Below, in pieces: positions 34,151-42,476 of a DNA stretch of 64,000 nt (positions are counted from its first letter, which is position 1; the number at the start of each line of letters is the position of its first letter). Source of the stretch: Gudongella sp049310905 (GTDB lineage: Bacteria > Bacillota > Clostridia > Tissierellales > Tissierellaceae); assembly GCF_049310905.1 (NCBI RefSeq), contig NZ_JBMEMN010000012.1, positions 1 through 64,000 of the forward strand, given 5' to 3'. The notes under the pieces were generated by a model that saw nothing but the letters and a program-made list of their open reading frames with translations, searched no databases and was not told the origin of the DNA. A program made the position numbers and the translations under genes.

Positions 34151-35791
34151 TTATTTGACTATTTTTAGAATTTTTAAACCTACTTCCAATTCAAGCATCT
34201 TATCTCTGTCTTCAATATCAAGTCCTGTTAACTCTTTAATTCTGTTTAATCTGTATAATACCGTTTTGTAGTGAACGAATAATTCTTCAGCCGTCTTAAC
34301 TGCGTTCAAGTTGCATTTAAGATACATTTCGAATGTATCTATCAATTCATTGTTCTTGTCTTTGTCATAACTCCTAAGTCTATTTAAGCTTTCAGGTATA
34401 AAGTCTTTAAGTGATTCCCTGTCACTAAAGCTGCAAAGCATCTTGTAAATTCCCAGTTCATCAAAAATACTGGTTGAATCATCACCGAATATCCTCTTGC
34501 CGAAATTAGCAGCGTCTTTTGATTCATTATAGCTTTTCCCCACCTCAGATACCGAAGCCGCAATACACCCGATACCCAGGGTCAGAGATACATTCCCAAA
34601 TCTTTTCTTGACGGTATCTCTAACCTCATCGCCAAAAATCCTAAGCTTTCTGGAAGATGTATGTGAATTCTCGTTTTCATCGACAGGCCAGAAGACAATT
34701 ATCTCTTCACCCTTTATTAGTGATATATGACCTGTGGTATGATGGTATGCAATTCTGTCCATAATTGTCTTCACAATGTTTCTTGACTCCAATGACCATT
34801 CTGCATCGTTCTCATTGAGTTTACTGCCTTTCCAATTTATGTTGAACAAGCCAAGTGAGTATTTTCTTCTTAGATCCCAGCCTAAAATGTGTCCCCTGTC
34901 GTAGATACTCTGGACTGAATCGTAATTTCCACTTATCAAGTCATCCATCAAATCGCCCTTATATCTTAATTTTGCTTCATTTACGGCAGTTTCTTTAAGC
35001 ATCTCCAGCCTTAATGTATTGGCAGCACTTTCCAATGCAATGAAATCCATTTTGCTCATATCTCTAGTAATTTCCAGTACTCCAAGATAAGCTTGAGTTC
35101 TGTTTACAACTTCAATTGGCTCCACTGTCAAATGGTGCTCATCCTCTTCAAAAATAACATCCAGGCCATATATGGGGTAACCTTCATAAATCATTTTTCT
35201 TATCTTTTTCTCTACAATATTTAACTGCGAATATGACTCATTACTGTATGCAAGGACTCTCATTTCACTGTCAAATATTATAACTGGATTCTCAACCAAC
35301 TGCTCCAGTGTCTTTGCGATTGATTCCATGCCCTCCATATCAAGTGACAGTTTGTTAAATTTTTCGTGACACTCCTTGTAGTAGTTCAGCTTGTAAACCT
35401 GCTCATTCAACAGAATTCCCATTACCGGATAAAGTATATCTATGTACTTTACATTTTTATCAATGATAATAATTGGAAAATTTAGTCTACTACCCATCTC
35501 AGTAACTACATCCCTTATGTTACTTTGAGAGTCTAACTCTTTTATTATTATCCCGGCCGCTCCATTTTTTGCTACATCCTCAACTAGCTTTTTTTGTGCC
35601 GCAATATCTTTTTCAATGGAGTAGAAACTGGTAAGTAATAGCTCTCCGCCTTTTAGCCAATCAGCAATATCAGGTCTCTCTACAATCGTTATTCCTTCCA
35701 CTTCTGTAATATCTATTATTTCCTGTCCTGATACCAATTGAGAGTTATCAAAGCATGACAACTTGAGTATATCTTTCAATATGATTCCCAT
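34151..35791 (-). CDS. PucR/CdaR family transcriptional regulator
   Basis: A 546-residue regulator with the PucR layout: an N-terminal purine-catabolism ligand domain (about 1-130, with LLTSFYSIEKD), a middle GGDEF-like domain, and the C-terminal PucR helix-turn-helix (NLNAVKTAEELFVHYKTVLY, about 495-514) with RLNRIKELTG. PucR proteins activate purine or allantoin degradation genes. The position beside allK-allH-allG-allF makes it the obvious regulator of this island. It lies 66 bases after the carbamate kinase gene end, beyond a hairpin, on the same strand. Confidence 0.88.
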   Translation of the reverse strand: MGIILKDILKLSCFDNSQLVSGQEIIDITEVEGITIVERPDIADWLKGGELLLTSFYSIEKDIAAQKKLVEDVAKNGAAGIIIKELDSQSNIRDVVTEMGSRLNFPIIIIDKNVKYIDILYPVMGILLNEQVYKLNYYKECHEKFNKLSLDMEGMESIAKTLEQLVENPVIIFDSEMRVLAYSNESYSQLNIVEKKIRKMIYEGYPIYGLDVIFEEDEHHLTVEPIEVVNRTQAYLGVLEITRDMSKMDFIALESAANTLRLEMLKETAVNEAKLRYKGDLMDDLISGNYDSVQSIYDRGHILGWDLRRKYSLGLFNINWKGSKLNENDAEWSLESRNIVKTIMDRIAYHHTTGHISLIKGEEIIVFWPVDENENSHTSSRKLRIFGDEVRDTVKKRFGNVSLTLGIGCIAASVSEVGKSYNESKDAANFGKRIFGDDSTSIFDELGIYKMLCSFSDRESLKDFIPESLNRLRSYDKDKNNELIDTFEMYLKCNLNAVKTAEELFVHYKTVLYRLNRIKELTGLDIEDRDKMLELEVGLKILKIVK

Positions 35792-35840
35792 TTAAAAACC
35801 TCTCTATCTTCTTTTATTCAAATTGAAAAATTAGACAAAG

Positions 35841-35857
35841 CCCTCCTTGTTGGAGGG
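35841..35857 (-). terminator. Terminator after the carbamate kinase gene
   Basis: CCCTCC (35841-35846) pairs with GGAGGG (35852-35857) around a short loop. On the minus strand it directly follows the allK stop codon and continues CTTTGTCTAATTTTTC. Confidence 0.65.
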
Positions 35858-36793
35858 TTAATTTGATGTAATTCTAGTACCCGTTTCTCCATGAATGGCA
35901 GCTTTAGCTTTTTCCAGGGAGGTAATTATTGCCTCTCTTCTTGAATTTGACTTAACAAAATCAACTGCAGCCATCACTTTTGGCAGCATGCTACCAGGAG
36001 CAAAGTGGCCTTCCTCGATATATTTGTTTGCCTCTTCAACTGTCATGGTCTTTAGCTCTCGTTGTGTAGGCTTGCCAAAATCAAGGGCTATTGTTTCAAC
36101 GGCAGTAAGAATAAACAGAATGTCACAATCCAACATTTCTGCGAGCTTTTCACTGGCCAAGTCTTTATCTATTACTGCAGCAACTCCTCTTAGATTGCCA
36201 TCTTCTCTGAGAGTTGGTATTCCTCCTCCACCAACTGCTATTACAACATGTCCCTTATCCACCATATCTTTTATGATTTCTATTTCCACAATATCAACTG
36301 GTTTAGGTGATGGTACCACCCTCCTGTATCCTCTTCCAGAGTCTTCAATCATGGTATAGCCTTTTTGTTTCTGCAGCGTCTTGGCTTCATCTTCACTATA
36401 GAATCCACCGATTGGCTTGGAAGGATTATTAAATGCATCATCATGTTCATCAACAATTACCTGTGTTACGATTGTACCAACAGACTTCTCAATCATTCTT
36501 CTGGTTAGTTCATTTTTTATTGCATTTTGTAAATGATAACCAATATACCCCTCACTCATTGCACCACATTCTGGGAAAGGCATTTCCGGTACTTTGCTAT
36601 CTGTCAAATTGGCTGTCTGAAAGGAAAGGTTTATCATTCCTACCTGTGGTCCGTTCCCGTGTGCGACAACAACTGTATGCCCTTCCTCAATCAAGTCAAC
36701 TATGGGCCTTGCTGTCTTTCCAACTAAGTCCAACTGCTCTTGTGGATTGTTCCCAAGGGCGTTGCCACCCAAAGCGATCATAACTTTGCTCAT
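35858..36793 (-). CDS. allK: Carbamate kinase, catabolic (AllK-type)
   Basis: A 311-residue carbamate kinase. Family marks are MIALGGNALG at the start, VVVAHGNGPQVG, the GAMSEGYIGYHLQ segment, AVGGGGIP and FAPGSMLPKV. It uses carbamoyl phosphate and ADP to make ATP, with ammonia and CO2 as by-products. No arginine deiminase genes are near; instead allH-allG-allF are directly upstream, so it should use carbamoyl phosphate from oxalurate, as AllK (YbcF) does in E. coli. ATG 36793 follows GGAGTGG; a GTG three codons earlier is less likely. Confidence 0.9.
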   Translation of the reverse strand: MSKVMIALGGNALGNNPQEQLDLVGKTARPIVDLIEEGHTVVVAHGNGPQVGMINLSFQTANLTDSKVPEMPFPECGAMSEGYIGYHLQNAIKNELTRRMIEKSVGTIVTQVIVDEHDDAFNNPSKPIGGFYSEDEAKTLQKQKGYTMIEDSGRGYRRVVPSPKPVDIVEIEIIKDMVDKGHVVIAVGGGGIPTLREDGNLRGVAAVIDKDLASEKLAEMLDCDILFILTAVETIALDFGKPTQRELKTMTVEEANKYIEEGHFAPGSMLPKVMAAVDFVKSNSRREAIITSLEKAKAAIHGETGTRITSN

Positions 36794-36808
36794 CTCAACC
36801 ACTCCAAT

Positions 36809-37624
36809 TCATATTGTTTTTGTATCCAGCAAGCTGGCATATGCAGACATTATACCTATGAATGTATCTACTCCAGATGTCCCTCCATATTTTATCACAC
36901 TAAGGTATGACTTTTCATCAAAAACATTCATCTGCATAGATTTTATGATTCTGATTATACTCTGGCTGAATTTCCCTTGTATCGATTTTATCATATAATC
37001 TTCAGATATATCAGTGGTTAGTTTATCTTTTTCTATCCTGAAAATATGCCTGATGTTATCTCTTAGCTTTTCGTCTGCATGATTTGCGCAAAGTACCGAG
37101 ATAAACCCTATTAAAAAGTCATCCCAGGCAGGGGTAAGCCCCTTTCCTCTTCCGATAATTCCCTTTAGGTCTTCCAATCCTTGACTTCTAATCATCTTAC
37201 ATATTGTTGATCCTTCTTCAGTTAGGCTACTAAGTTTCTTTTCTAGGAATATTTTTACGATTTCGTCGTTTGTTATTCCCAGCCCATTTTCAAAATCATC
37301 CTCGACAAATTTCCTTAAATAGATTTCTAGAATCCTTCCATCTGGAAATTTGTCATAAGTTATCATTTGAGAGCAATATTGTTCTGCTTTTGTAACATTA
37401 ATCTTGTTGTTTTCAAATGAAAAATCTTTAAAATCAGTATCTTTAAGAATGATCCCCATTGGAGGGAGCACTTCCTTAATATTTGTTACTACAAGTAGAC
37501 CTTTTTCTGTTGTGAAATTCTTTGCATTTTTAAATTCACTGTGCAATCTAATCTCATCTAGGTTTTCCAATAAGGGTATAGCCTGGCTATCTATTGCAAC
37601 AGGATTAATTGTCTTTGTCTGAAG
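36809..37624 (-). CDS. allH: DUF2877 protein AllH, oxamate carbamoyltransferase subunit
   Basis: A DUF2877 protein (E. coli YlbF, now AllH), with the signature GRGKGLTPAWDDFLIGFISVL in the second half and GGTSGVDTFIG near the end. With AllF and AllG it forms the enzyme that splits oxalurate with phosphate into oxamate and carbamoyl phosphate. The chosen ATG at 37624 gives 271 residues, the length I recall for YlbF, has GGTGGA upstream, and overlaps the allG end by 20 bases. The open frame extends to 37705, but that would lie deep within allG. Confidence 0.82.
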   Translation of the reverse strand, partial: LQTKTINPVAIDSQAIPLLENLDEIRLHSEFKNAKNFTTEKGLLVVTNIKEVLPPMGIILKDTDFKDFSFENNKINVTKAEQYCSQMITYDKFPDGRILEIYLRKFVEDDFENGLGITNDEIVKIFLEKKLSSLTEEGSTICKMIRSQGLEDLKGIIGRGKGLTPAWDDFLIGFISVLCANHADEKLRDNIRHIFRIEKDKLTTDISEDYMIKSIQGKFSQSIIRIIKSMQMNVFDEKSYLSVIKYGGTSGVDTFIGIMSAYASLLDTKTI

Positions 37625-38873
37625 CATACTTTTCCACCAGTCCTTCGAGTGCCTTGGCAAAGCAATCATATGGCGCCCTAACTGTACCTGCTCCAATCTG
37701 ACCAACTCCTGCTTTCTTATGAGCTATTCCCGTATTTATCAGTGGCGTTATTCCTGTTTCAACAACCTTTCTAACATCTATGCCCACCAATGCACCCTTG
37801 AAATCCCATGTTGGAATTGCCAGGTTAGGATTGTGTCCCACAGAGATTTCTTCCATTTCTTCGCTTATTTCCATCGCAGCATTGAAACCATCGGCGCCAA
37901 CAAATCTTGTTACGCCAGGCGCTGCAATCATAGCCATGCCACCTATTCCAAATGTTTCCACTATCGTGCTATCCCCCATATCCAGATTTGCATCTTCCTG
38001 GCTATAACCAGTAAAGAACAATCCTTTTGGCATGTTCACAGGTGCTGTAAACCAAGTTTCACCAAGTCCTGATACTTTTATTGCAAATCTATTACCATTT
38101 CTTGTCATCGCAGTAACAATTGTTCCTTCACCAATGGATTTGGCAGCGTCCATAACTGACTTGCAGTAAGCCATTGCTATATTTAGAAAGAATTGATCTG
38201 TATCAGCAAGAAATTTGGTAACTTCAAAGAGATCTTTTTCATCTATGTCGGATTCCAGCAAGGATGGCATGATATCTTTCATAAACAACGCTGATGCAGC
38301 AATATTTCTTTGGTGAAATTCATCTCCCATGGTGATTGCCTTAGATACAATAACATTAAGGTTCATTCCGCCTTCTATTTTATTGAGAGCTTTTGATAAT
38401 GAAGGCCCCAGTACATTCTTGATCCAGTGCAGTCTTCTTATAACTTCGTCGCCATATGCTCCAAACCTAAGAACTTTGCCAATTCCTTCGTTTAAAGTAC
38501 AATAGGCTCTGTTACCATTCTCTCTGTTTTCTACCACTAGAACGGGCATATTAGCAGATGTAATTCCTCCCATGGGTCCGACTGCATCCACATCATGGCA
38601 TGGAATGAACTTTACTTTCCCTTCTGATAATATTTTTTCAGCTTCCTCTTTTGTATAAGCCCAGCCTTCAAATATAACTGCTCCAAAACAAGAGCCTTGC
38701 ATGGGCTCTGTCATATCTTCCCATTCTAAAGGTGGTCCGGCATGAAGCAATGCCATGCTTTCCAACTCCCGAATTACGGTTTTTGCTGGAACGACGTCAA
38801 TTAGAAATGGTTGTGCGGAAATGATTTTATCTACTACTGATTTGTTGGCTGCGTCTAGATTCTCATAAATCAT
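37605..38873 (-). CDS. allG: DUF1116 protein AllG, oxamate carbamoyltransferase subunit
   Basis: A 422-residue DUF1116 protein (E. coli YlbE, now AllG). Conserved segments seen are LLHAGPPLEWEDMTEPMQGS, the GPMGGITSANMPV loop and RNGNRFAIKVSGLGETWFTAP. It is a subunit of the AllFGH oxamate carbamoyltransferase. GGAGGTATAAGG precedes ATG 38873, 11 bases after allF. Its 3' end overlaps allH, and the tight F-G-H-K order suggests a single transcript with translational coupling. Confidence 0.88.
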   Translation of the reverse strand: MIYENLDAANKSVVDKIISAQPFLIDVVPAKTVIRELESMALLHAGPPLEWEDMTEPMQGSCFGAVIFEGWAYTKEEAEKILSEGKVKFIPCHDVDAVGPMGGITSANMPVLVVENRENGNRAYCTLNEGIGKVLRFGAYGDEVIRRLHWIKNVLGPSLSKALNKIEGGMNLNVIVSKAITMGDEFHQRNIAASALFMKDIMPSLLESDIDEKDLFEVTKFLADTDQFFLNIAMAYCKSVMDAAKSIGEGTIVTAMTRNGNRFAIKVSGLGETWFTAPVNMPKGLFFTGYSQEDANLDMGDSTIVETFGIGGMAMIAAPGVTRFVGADGFNAAMEISEEMEEISVGHNPNLAIPTWDFKGALVGIDVRKVVETGITPLINTGIAHKKAGVGQIGAGTVRAPYDCFAKALEGLVEKYASDKDN

Positions 38874-38884
38874 CCTTATACCTC

Positions 38885-40552
38885 CTACAGATTTTCTAGT
38901 TTTCTAAGCATTTTTTGAAGCTCTTTGTTTCCTCCTGCTACAGGTGTCCAATTGTATTGAACTACACTCAAATTCTGCTCGTATAAAGTATTGGCAAAAC
39001 TCTCCAGGCCAATGTTTACCACTCTTAGTTCACTGTCAAACAAACCTGATTGGCTTTTCTCAACAGTCCTTCTTTCATTGATGTATTCCATGGCTTCCAG
39101 TCCTAGCTTTGCGACTTGAGCATTAGTATCCAAAACGACTACTCCTGATTTTTCAAGCTCTTTTACCTGCTTTGAATAAATCTGGATATCCTCTTCTGTC
39201 CCACAAACTGAAGCTATAAAAACAATATCCTGATTCCTTGAACGTTTGTACTCAAGAACGTCCTTGATATGCGGTCCCAAAGCTCCTGCCATATCTGTGC
39301 TTGAACCATGGCCAATAACATTGTCAAATAATACTATTGCAACCGACTCATCATCCTTAAGCTTCTTGATTGCTTCGATTCTTGTGCTCGGGTCTATCAT
39401 TGGATGAGGTCTCCCTTTAGTATACTGGTCATCACCATAGTCTATTATTTTATTCCCTTCACTTGAAATATATTTTGCCAAAATTTCCTTAGCCTCACCA
39501 GCCAGAGTACCTCCTCCGTAATATCCATGGATTCTATTCTGCTTGGGATTTAGTCTTAAAGTATCAAGTCGATCCTTTATGACCATAAAGGTTTCTTTGT
39601 TTACTCTTTTGCTTCTGGACAGGTAAAACGCCAGATTTGCAGCATCCTCCAGTGTTGATACATAGTGAATGTTTTCATCCTGGCTTAAGCTTTTTTCTCC
39701 CAAAAATACTGCAACGGTTGTTTTATTGATTTGTTTTAACTTCTCCACAATTTTGTCTCTTACATCACGTGCAGGAGGTTTCGATACAAACACAATTACT
39801 TCTGTGTCAATGTCCTCCTTCAGGAAGTTCAATGCTATTTCAGCAGATATTCCACCTATTTCCTCTGAGAGATCCCTTCCTCCCAATCCTATGGCGTGTG
39901 ACACTCCTTCTCCCAATCTACCTATGATGCTTGTAATTTCCTGGATACCGGTCCCTGAAGCTCCAACAACACCTATGCTTCCTCTGCTGACTACATTGGC
40001 GAAAGCCAACGGCACCCCCAGTATAATACCGGTTCCACAGTCTGGTCCCATTACAATCAAGCCTTTTTCTCTTGCAATTTCCTTGAGTTTCTTTTCTTCC
40101 TCATAGTTAACATTGTCACTAAATACAAATAAGTTCATGCCATTTTCAAGGAGTCTCTTTCCCTCTTCGTAAACGTATTCTCCTGGAATTGAAATAATCG
40201 CTAAATTCGGGTTCTCAATTTTGTTGAGCGCTCCCTTTAAACTTTTTGCTTTTCTAAGCTTGCTTTCACTTGAACTAGATGAAAGGTCTGATATGAATGC
40301 ATCCAACTCTTCGCTAATTGTCGACAGCTTTTCAGAAGAATCTGTATCGACAGAAATACAAATATCATTTGGATTAGCTGTTTCAAATTCACTGCAGTAC
40401 ATTCCGGTATTTCTGAATATATCTTTATTTGCGGGTGTTCCCATCATTATCGAAACCTTCCGCACACCTTCCTTTTCAGTAAGTCTTGTGCTCAATAGCA
40501 TTAAATTGACAGAGTCCTGATATGTATTTTTTTTGACCAGTCCCAGAATCAT
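38885..40552 (-). CDS. allF: FdrA-like protein AllF, oxamate carbamoyltransferase subunit
   Basis: A 555-residue FdrA-family protein with an acyl-CoA-synthetase-like layout: a CoA-binding-like domain with MGPDCGTGI and GVVGASGTGIQE (about 170-205), then ligase-like domains with GYYGGGTLAGEA and PHPMIDPSTR. It is the largest subunit of the enzyme that makes oxamate and carbamoyl phosphate from oxalurate. AAGGAG precedes ATG 40552. It begins the allF-G-H-K unit and lies divergent from a lactate-permease-family gene across a 273-base control region. Confidence 0.88.
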   Translation of the reverse strand: MILGLVKKNTYQDSVNLMLLSTRLTEKEGVRKVSIMMGTPANKDIFRNTGMYCSEFETANPNDICISVDTDSSEKLSTISEELDAFISDLSSSSSESKLRKAKSLKGALNKIENPNLAIISIPGEYVYEEGKRLLENGMNLFVFSDNVNYEEEKKLKEIAREKGLIVMGPDCGTGIILGVPLAFANVVSRGSIGVVGASGTGIQEITSIIGRLGEGVSHAIGLGGRDLSEEIGGISAEIALNFLKEDIDTEVIVFVSKPPARDVRDKIVEKLKQINKTTVAVFLGEKSLSQDENIHYVSTLEDAANLAFYLSRSKRVNKETFMVIKDRLDTLRLNPKQNRIHGYYGGGTLAGEAKEILAKYISSEGNKIIDYGDDQYTKGRPHPMIDPSTRIEAIKKLKDDESVAIVLFDNVIGHGSSTDMAGALGPHIKDVLEYKRSRNQDIVFIASVCGTEEDIQIYSKQVKELEKSGVVVLDTNAQVAKLGLEAMEYINERRTVEKSQSGLFDSELRVVNIGLESFANTLYEQNLSVVQYNWTPVAGGNKELQKMLRKLENL

Positions 40553-40585
40553 TATCTCACTCCTTTTTTTACTTTCATCACATCA

Positions 40586-40682
40586 TGGCAAGTTGCCAAT
40601 CGACGGATATTTCTCGATTCATAACTTATTGTAAATTTTATCACTAAATATTGAATGAGACCTTAGCATAATATGATAAGGT
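40586..40682. promoter_or_regulatory. Palindromes in the allF-permease divergent region
   Basis: Two inverted repeats lie here: TGGCAA-G-TTGCCA (40586-40598, perfect) and a 23-bp near-perfect palindrome ACCTTA-g-CATA-A-TATG-a-TAAGGT (40660-40682, one mismatched pair). Either may bind a regulator such as the PucR-family protein. No clear promoter pair was found in the 273-base gap (40553-40825). Confidence 0.45.
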
Positions 40683-40825
40683 TATGCCGTTTTTTTTCTT
40701 TCTTTGGATAGTTTGTATGTCCTTATGGGATAATTTATAAGAAGTGTATTAGCAAAAATATGCATTGTATACTGTAGATATCCATAATAAGATGGGTATA
40801 ATAATCGAATGTGAGGTGTATACAT

Positions 40826-42424
40826 ATGAATATACAATTTAATGTCTTCTTTTGGTTTGTTTCAGCTATGCCTATTTTTGTACTTGTCTTTCTTATGATG
40901 GTCCTCAAGTGGTCTGCCATTAAGGCAGCTCCCCTTTCACTTTTGATAACCCTGATAACTTCATTTATAGTTTTCAAGGCTACCCCTGAACTTATATTGG
41001 TAGAATCAGGAAAAGCCCTTTGGAGTGCTATCAGTATAATTTCAGTTGTAATCACTGCAATACTTCTTTATGAAACCAGCAAGGAAGCTAGAGCTTTTGA
41101 AGTGCTTAACAGAGCATTCAACTCTGCAGCTCCAAATGAATTGATAAGGATATTGCTTATTGGTGTTGTTTTTTCAAGCTTTCTACAAGGGGTGACTGGG
41201 TTTGGGGTCCCCATCCTGGTAACAGCCCCCTTATTGATCGGTATTGGGGTTAAACCCATATGGGCGGTTGTAATTCCTTTAATCGGTCATTGCTGGGCAG
41301 GTACATTTGGTACTCTGGCACTGGCATGGCATGCCCTTATACTGCAGACTGATATTGCCTCAACCGCTACTGCTGCATTTTACACCTCAATTTTGCTTGC
41401 CATACTTAACCTTTCAGCTGGTTTTATCATTGCCTGCTTTTATGGGGGTAACAAGGCAATAAAAAAGGGCTTTGCTGCAATATTTCTTGTATCTATCACC
41501 CAAGGCTTTGGACAGATTGTAATTACTCAAATCAACCCTGACCTGGGAGTTTTCATTCCAAGTGTATTGTCTGCAGGAGTACTTTTAATTACTTCAAGAC
41601 TTCCAATTTATAGAGAATATTGGTCTATCGAGAACAGTCGTGTTATGTACAGAGAGTCCAAAAACTTAAAATCAAACTCAGCCAATGGAATGAATATACC
41701 TCAGGCATTTTTCCCATACATTGTAATGACTCTCCTAACAATTATTGTTCTTTTGGTTGCTCCTCTAAACCAATTGATGGGATCCATAAGCTATGGACCT
41801 TACTTCCCTTCAACAATGTCCGGGCTTGGCGCTTATAATCCAGAAATTCAAGTATATGCATCGATAAAGCCCTTTACACATGCGTCTTTTTTCCTTTCAT
41901 TGTCTGCTATTATGGGATACTTCTTTTATATTCAAAAAGGGTTTATTAGAAAAAAAAGCATGCAGTTGATATTATCCAGAACGATAAGAAAAGCTCTTCC
42001 TTCGAGCATTGCAGTATTGTCACTTATAGGGATTTCAAGAATTATGACAGGTACTGGACAGACGGATATCCTTGCCTATGGTGTTTCATCTTTATTTGGT
42101 GAATATTATTCTGGTGTGAGTCCCTTTATAGGTCTTGTAGGAGCGTTTATTACAAGCAGCAATATGTCATCAAACATTCTCTTTGGAAGTTTCCAATACT
42201 CATTGTCAAATATACTCAATGTTGAAAGCTATCTTCTTCTTGGTGCACAGACTGCCGGTGGTAGTATTGGCACATCAATAGCCCCCAGCAATATCGTGCT
42301 TGGAGCCACTACTGCTGGAATACTTGGTAAGGAAGGTGAGATTCTCAGAATAATCCTTCCCTTTGTTTTGGTAATAACCTCCTTGTTTGGAATAATCACC
42401 TTGCTCTTAACAATGTTGTCATAA
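40826..42424 (+). CDS. Lactate permease (LctP) family transporter
   Basis: A 532-residue membrane protein with about 12-14 helices. The family signature is GFGVPILVTAPLLIGIGVKP followed by IPLIGHCWAGTFGTLALAW, and a second conserved stretch is ISRIMTGTGQTD...GAFITSSNMSSN. LctP carriers move lactate and glycolate with protons. Because it is divergent from allF, oxamate, a lactate/pyruvate analogue and the product of AllFGH, is a possible substrate (inference). ATG 40826 follows GAGGTG; a GTG at 40811 is part of that ribosome site. Confidence 0.88.
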   Translation: MNIQFNVFFWFVSAMPIFVLVFLMMVLKWSAIKAAPLSLLITLITSFIVFKATPELILVESGKALWSAISIISVVITAILLYETSKEARAFEVLNRAFNSAAPNELIRILLIGVVFSSFLQGVTGFGVPILVTAPLLIGIGVKPIWAVVIPLIGHCWAGTFGTLALAWHALILQTDIASTATAAFYTSILLAILNLSAGFIIACFYGGNKAIKKGFAAIFLVSITQGFGQIVITQINPDLGVFIPSVLSAGVLLITSRLPIYREYWSIENSRVMYRESKNLKSNSANGMNIPQAFFPYIVMTLLTIIVLLVAPLNQLMGSISYGPYFPSTMSGLGAYNPEIQVYASIKPFTHASFFLSLSAIMGYFFYIQKGFIRKKSMQLILSRTIRKALPSSIAVLSLIGISRIMTGTGQTDILAYGVSSLFGEYYSGVSPFIGLVGAFITSSNMSSNILFGSFQYSLSNILNVESYLLLGAQTAGGSIGTSIAPSNIVLGATTAGILGKEGEILRIILPFVLVITSLFGIITLLLTMLS

Positions 42425-42440
42425 TATAAGGCATAAAAAA

Positions 42441-42466
42441 GGAAGTGTGGAGTATTCCACGCTTCC
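42441..42466. terminator. Bidirectional terminator between permease and M23 genes
   Basis: GGAAGTGTGGA (42441-42451) pairs with TCCACGCTTCC (42456-42466), 11 bp with one G-T pair, between convergent stop codons. The plus-strand side follows an A-run and so gives T-rich RNA on the minus strand. Confidence 0.85.
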
Positions 42467-42476
42467 TGTTAGTTTG

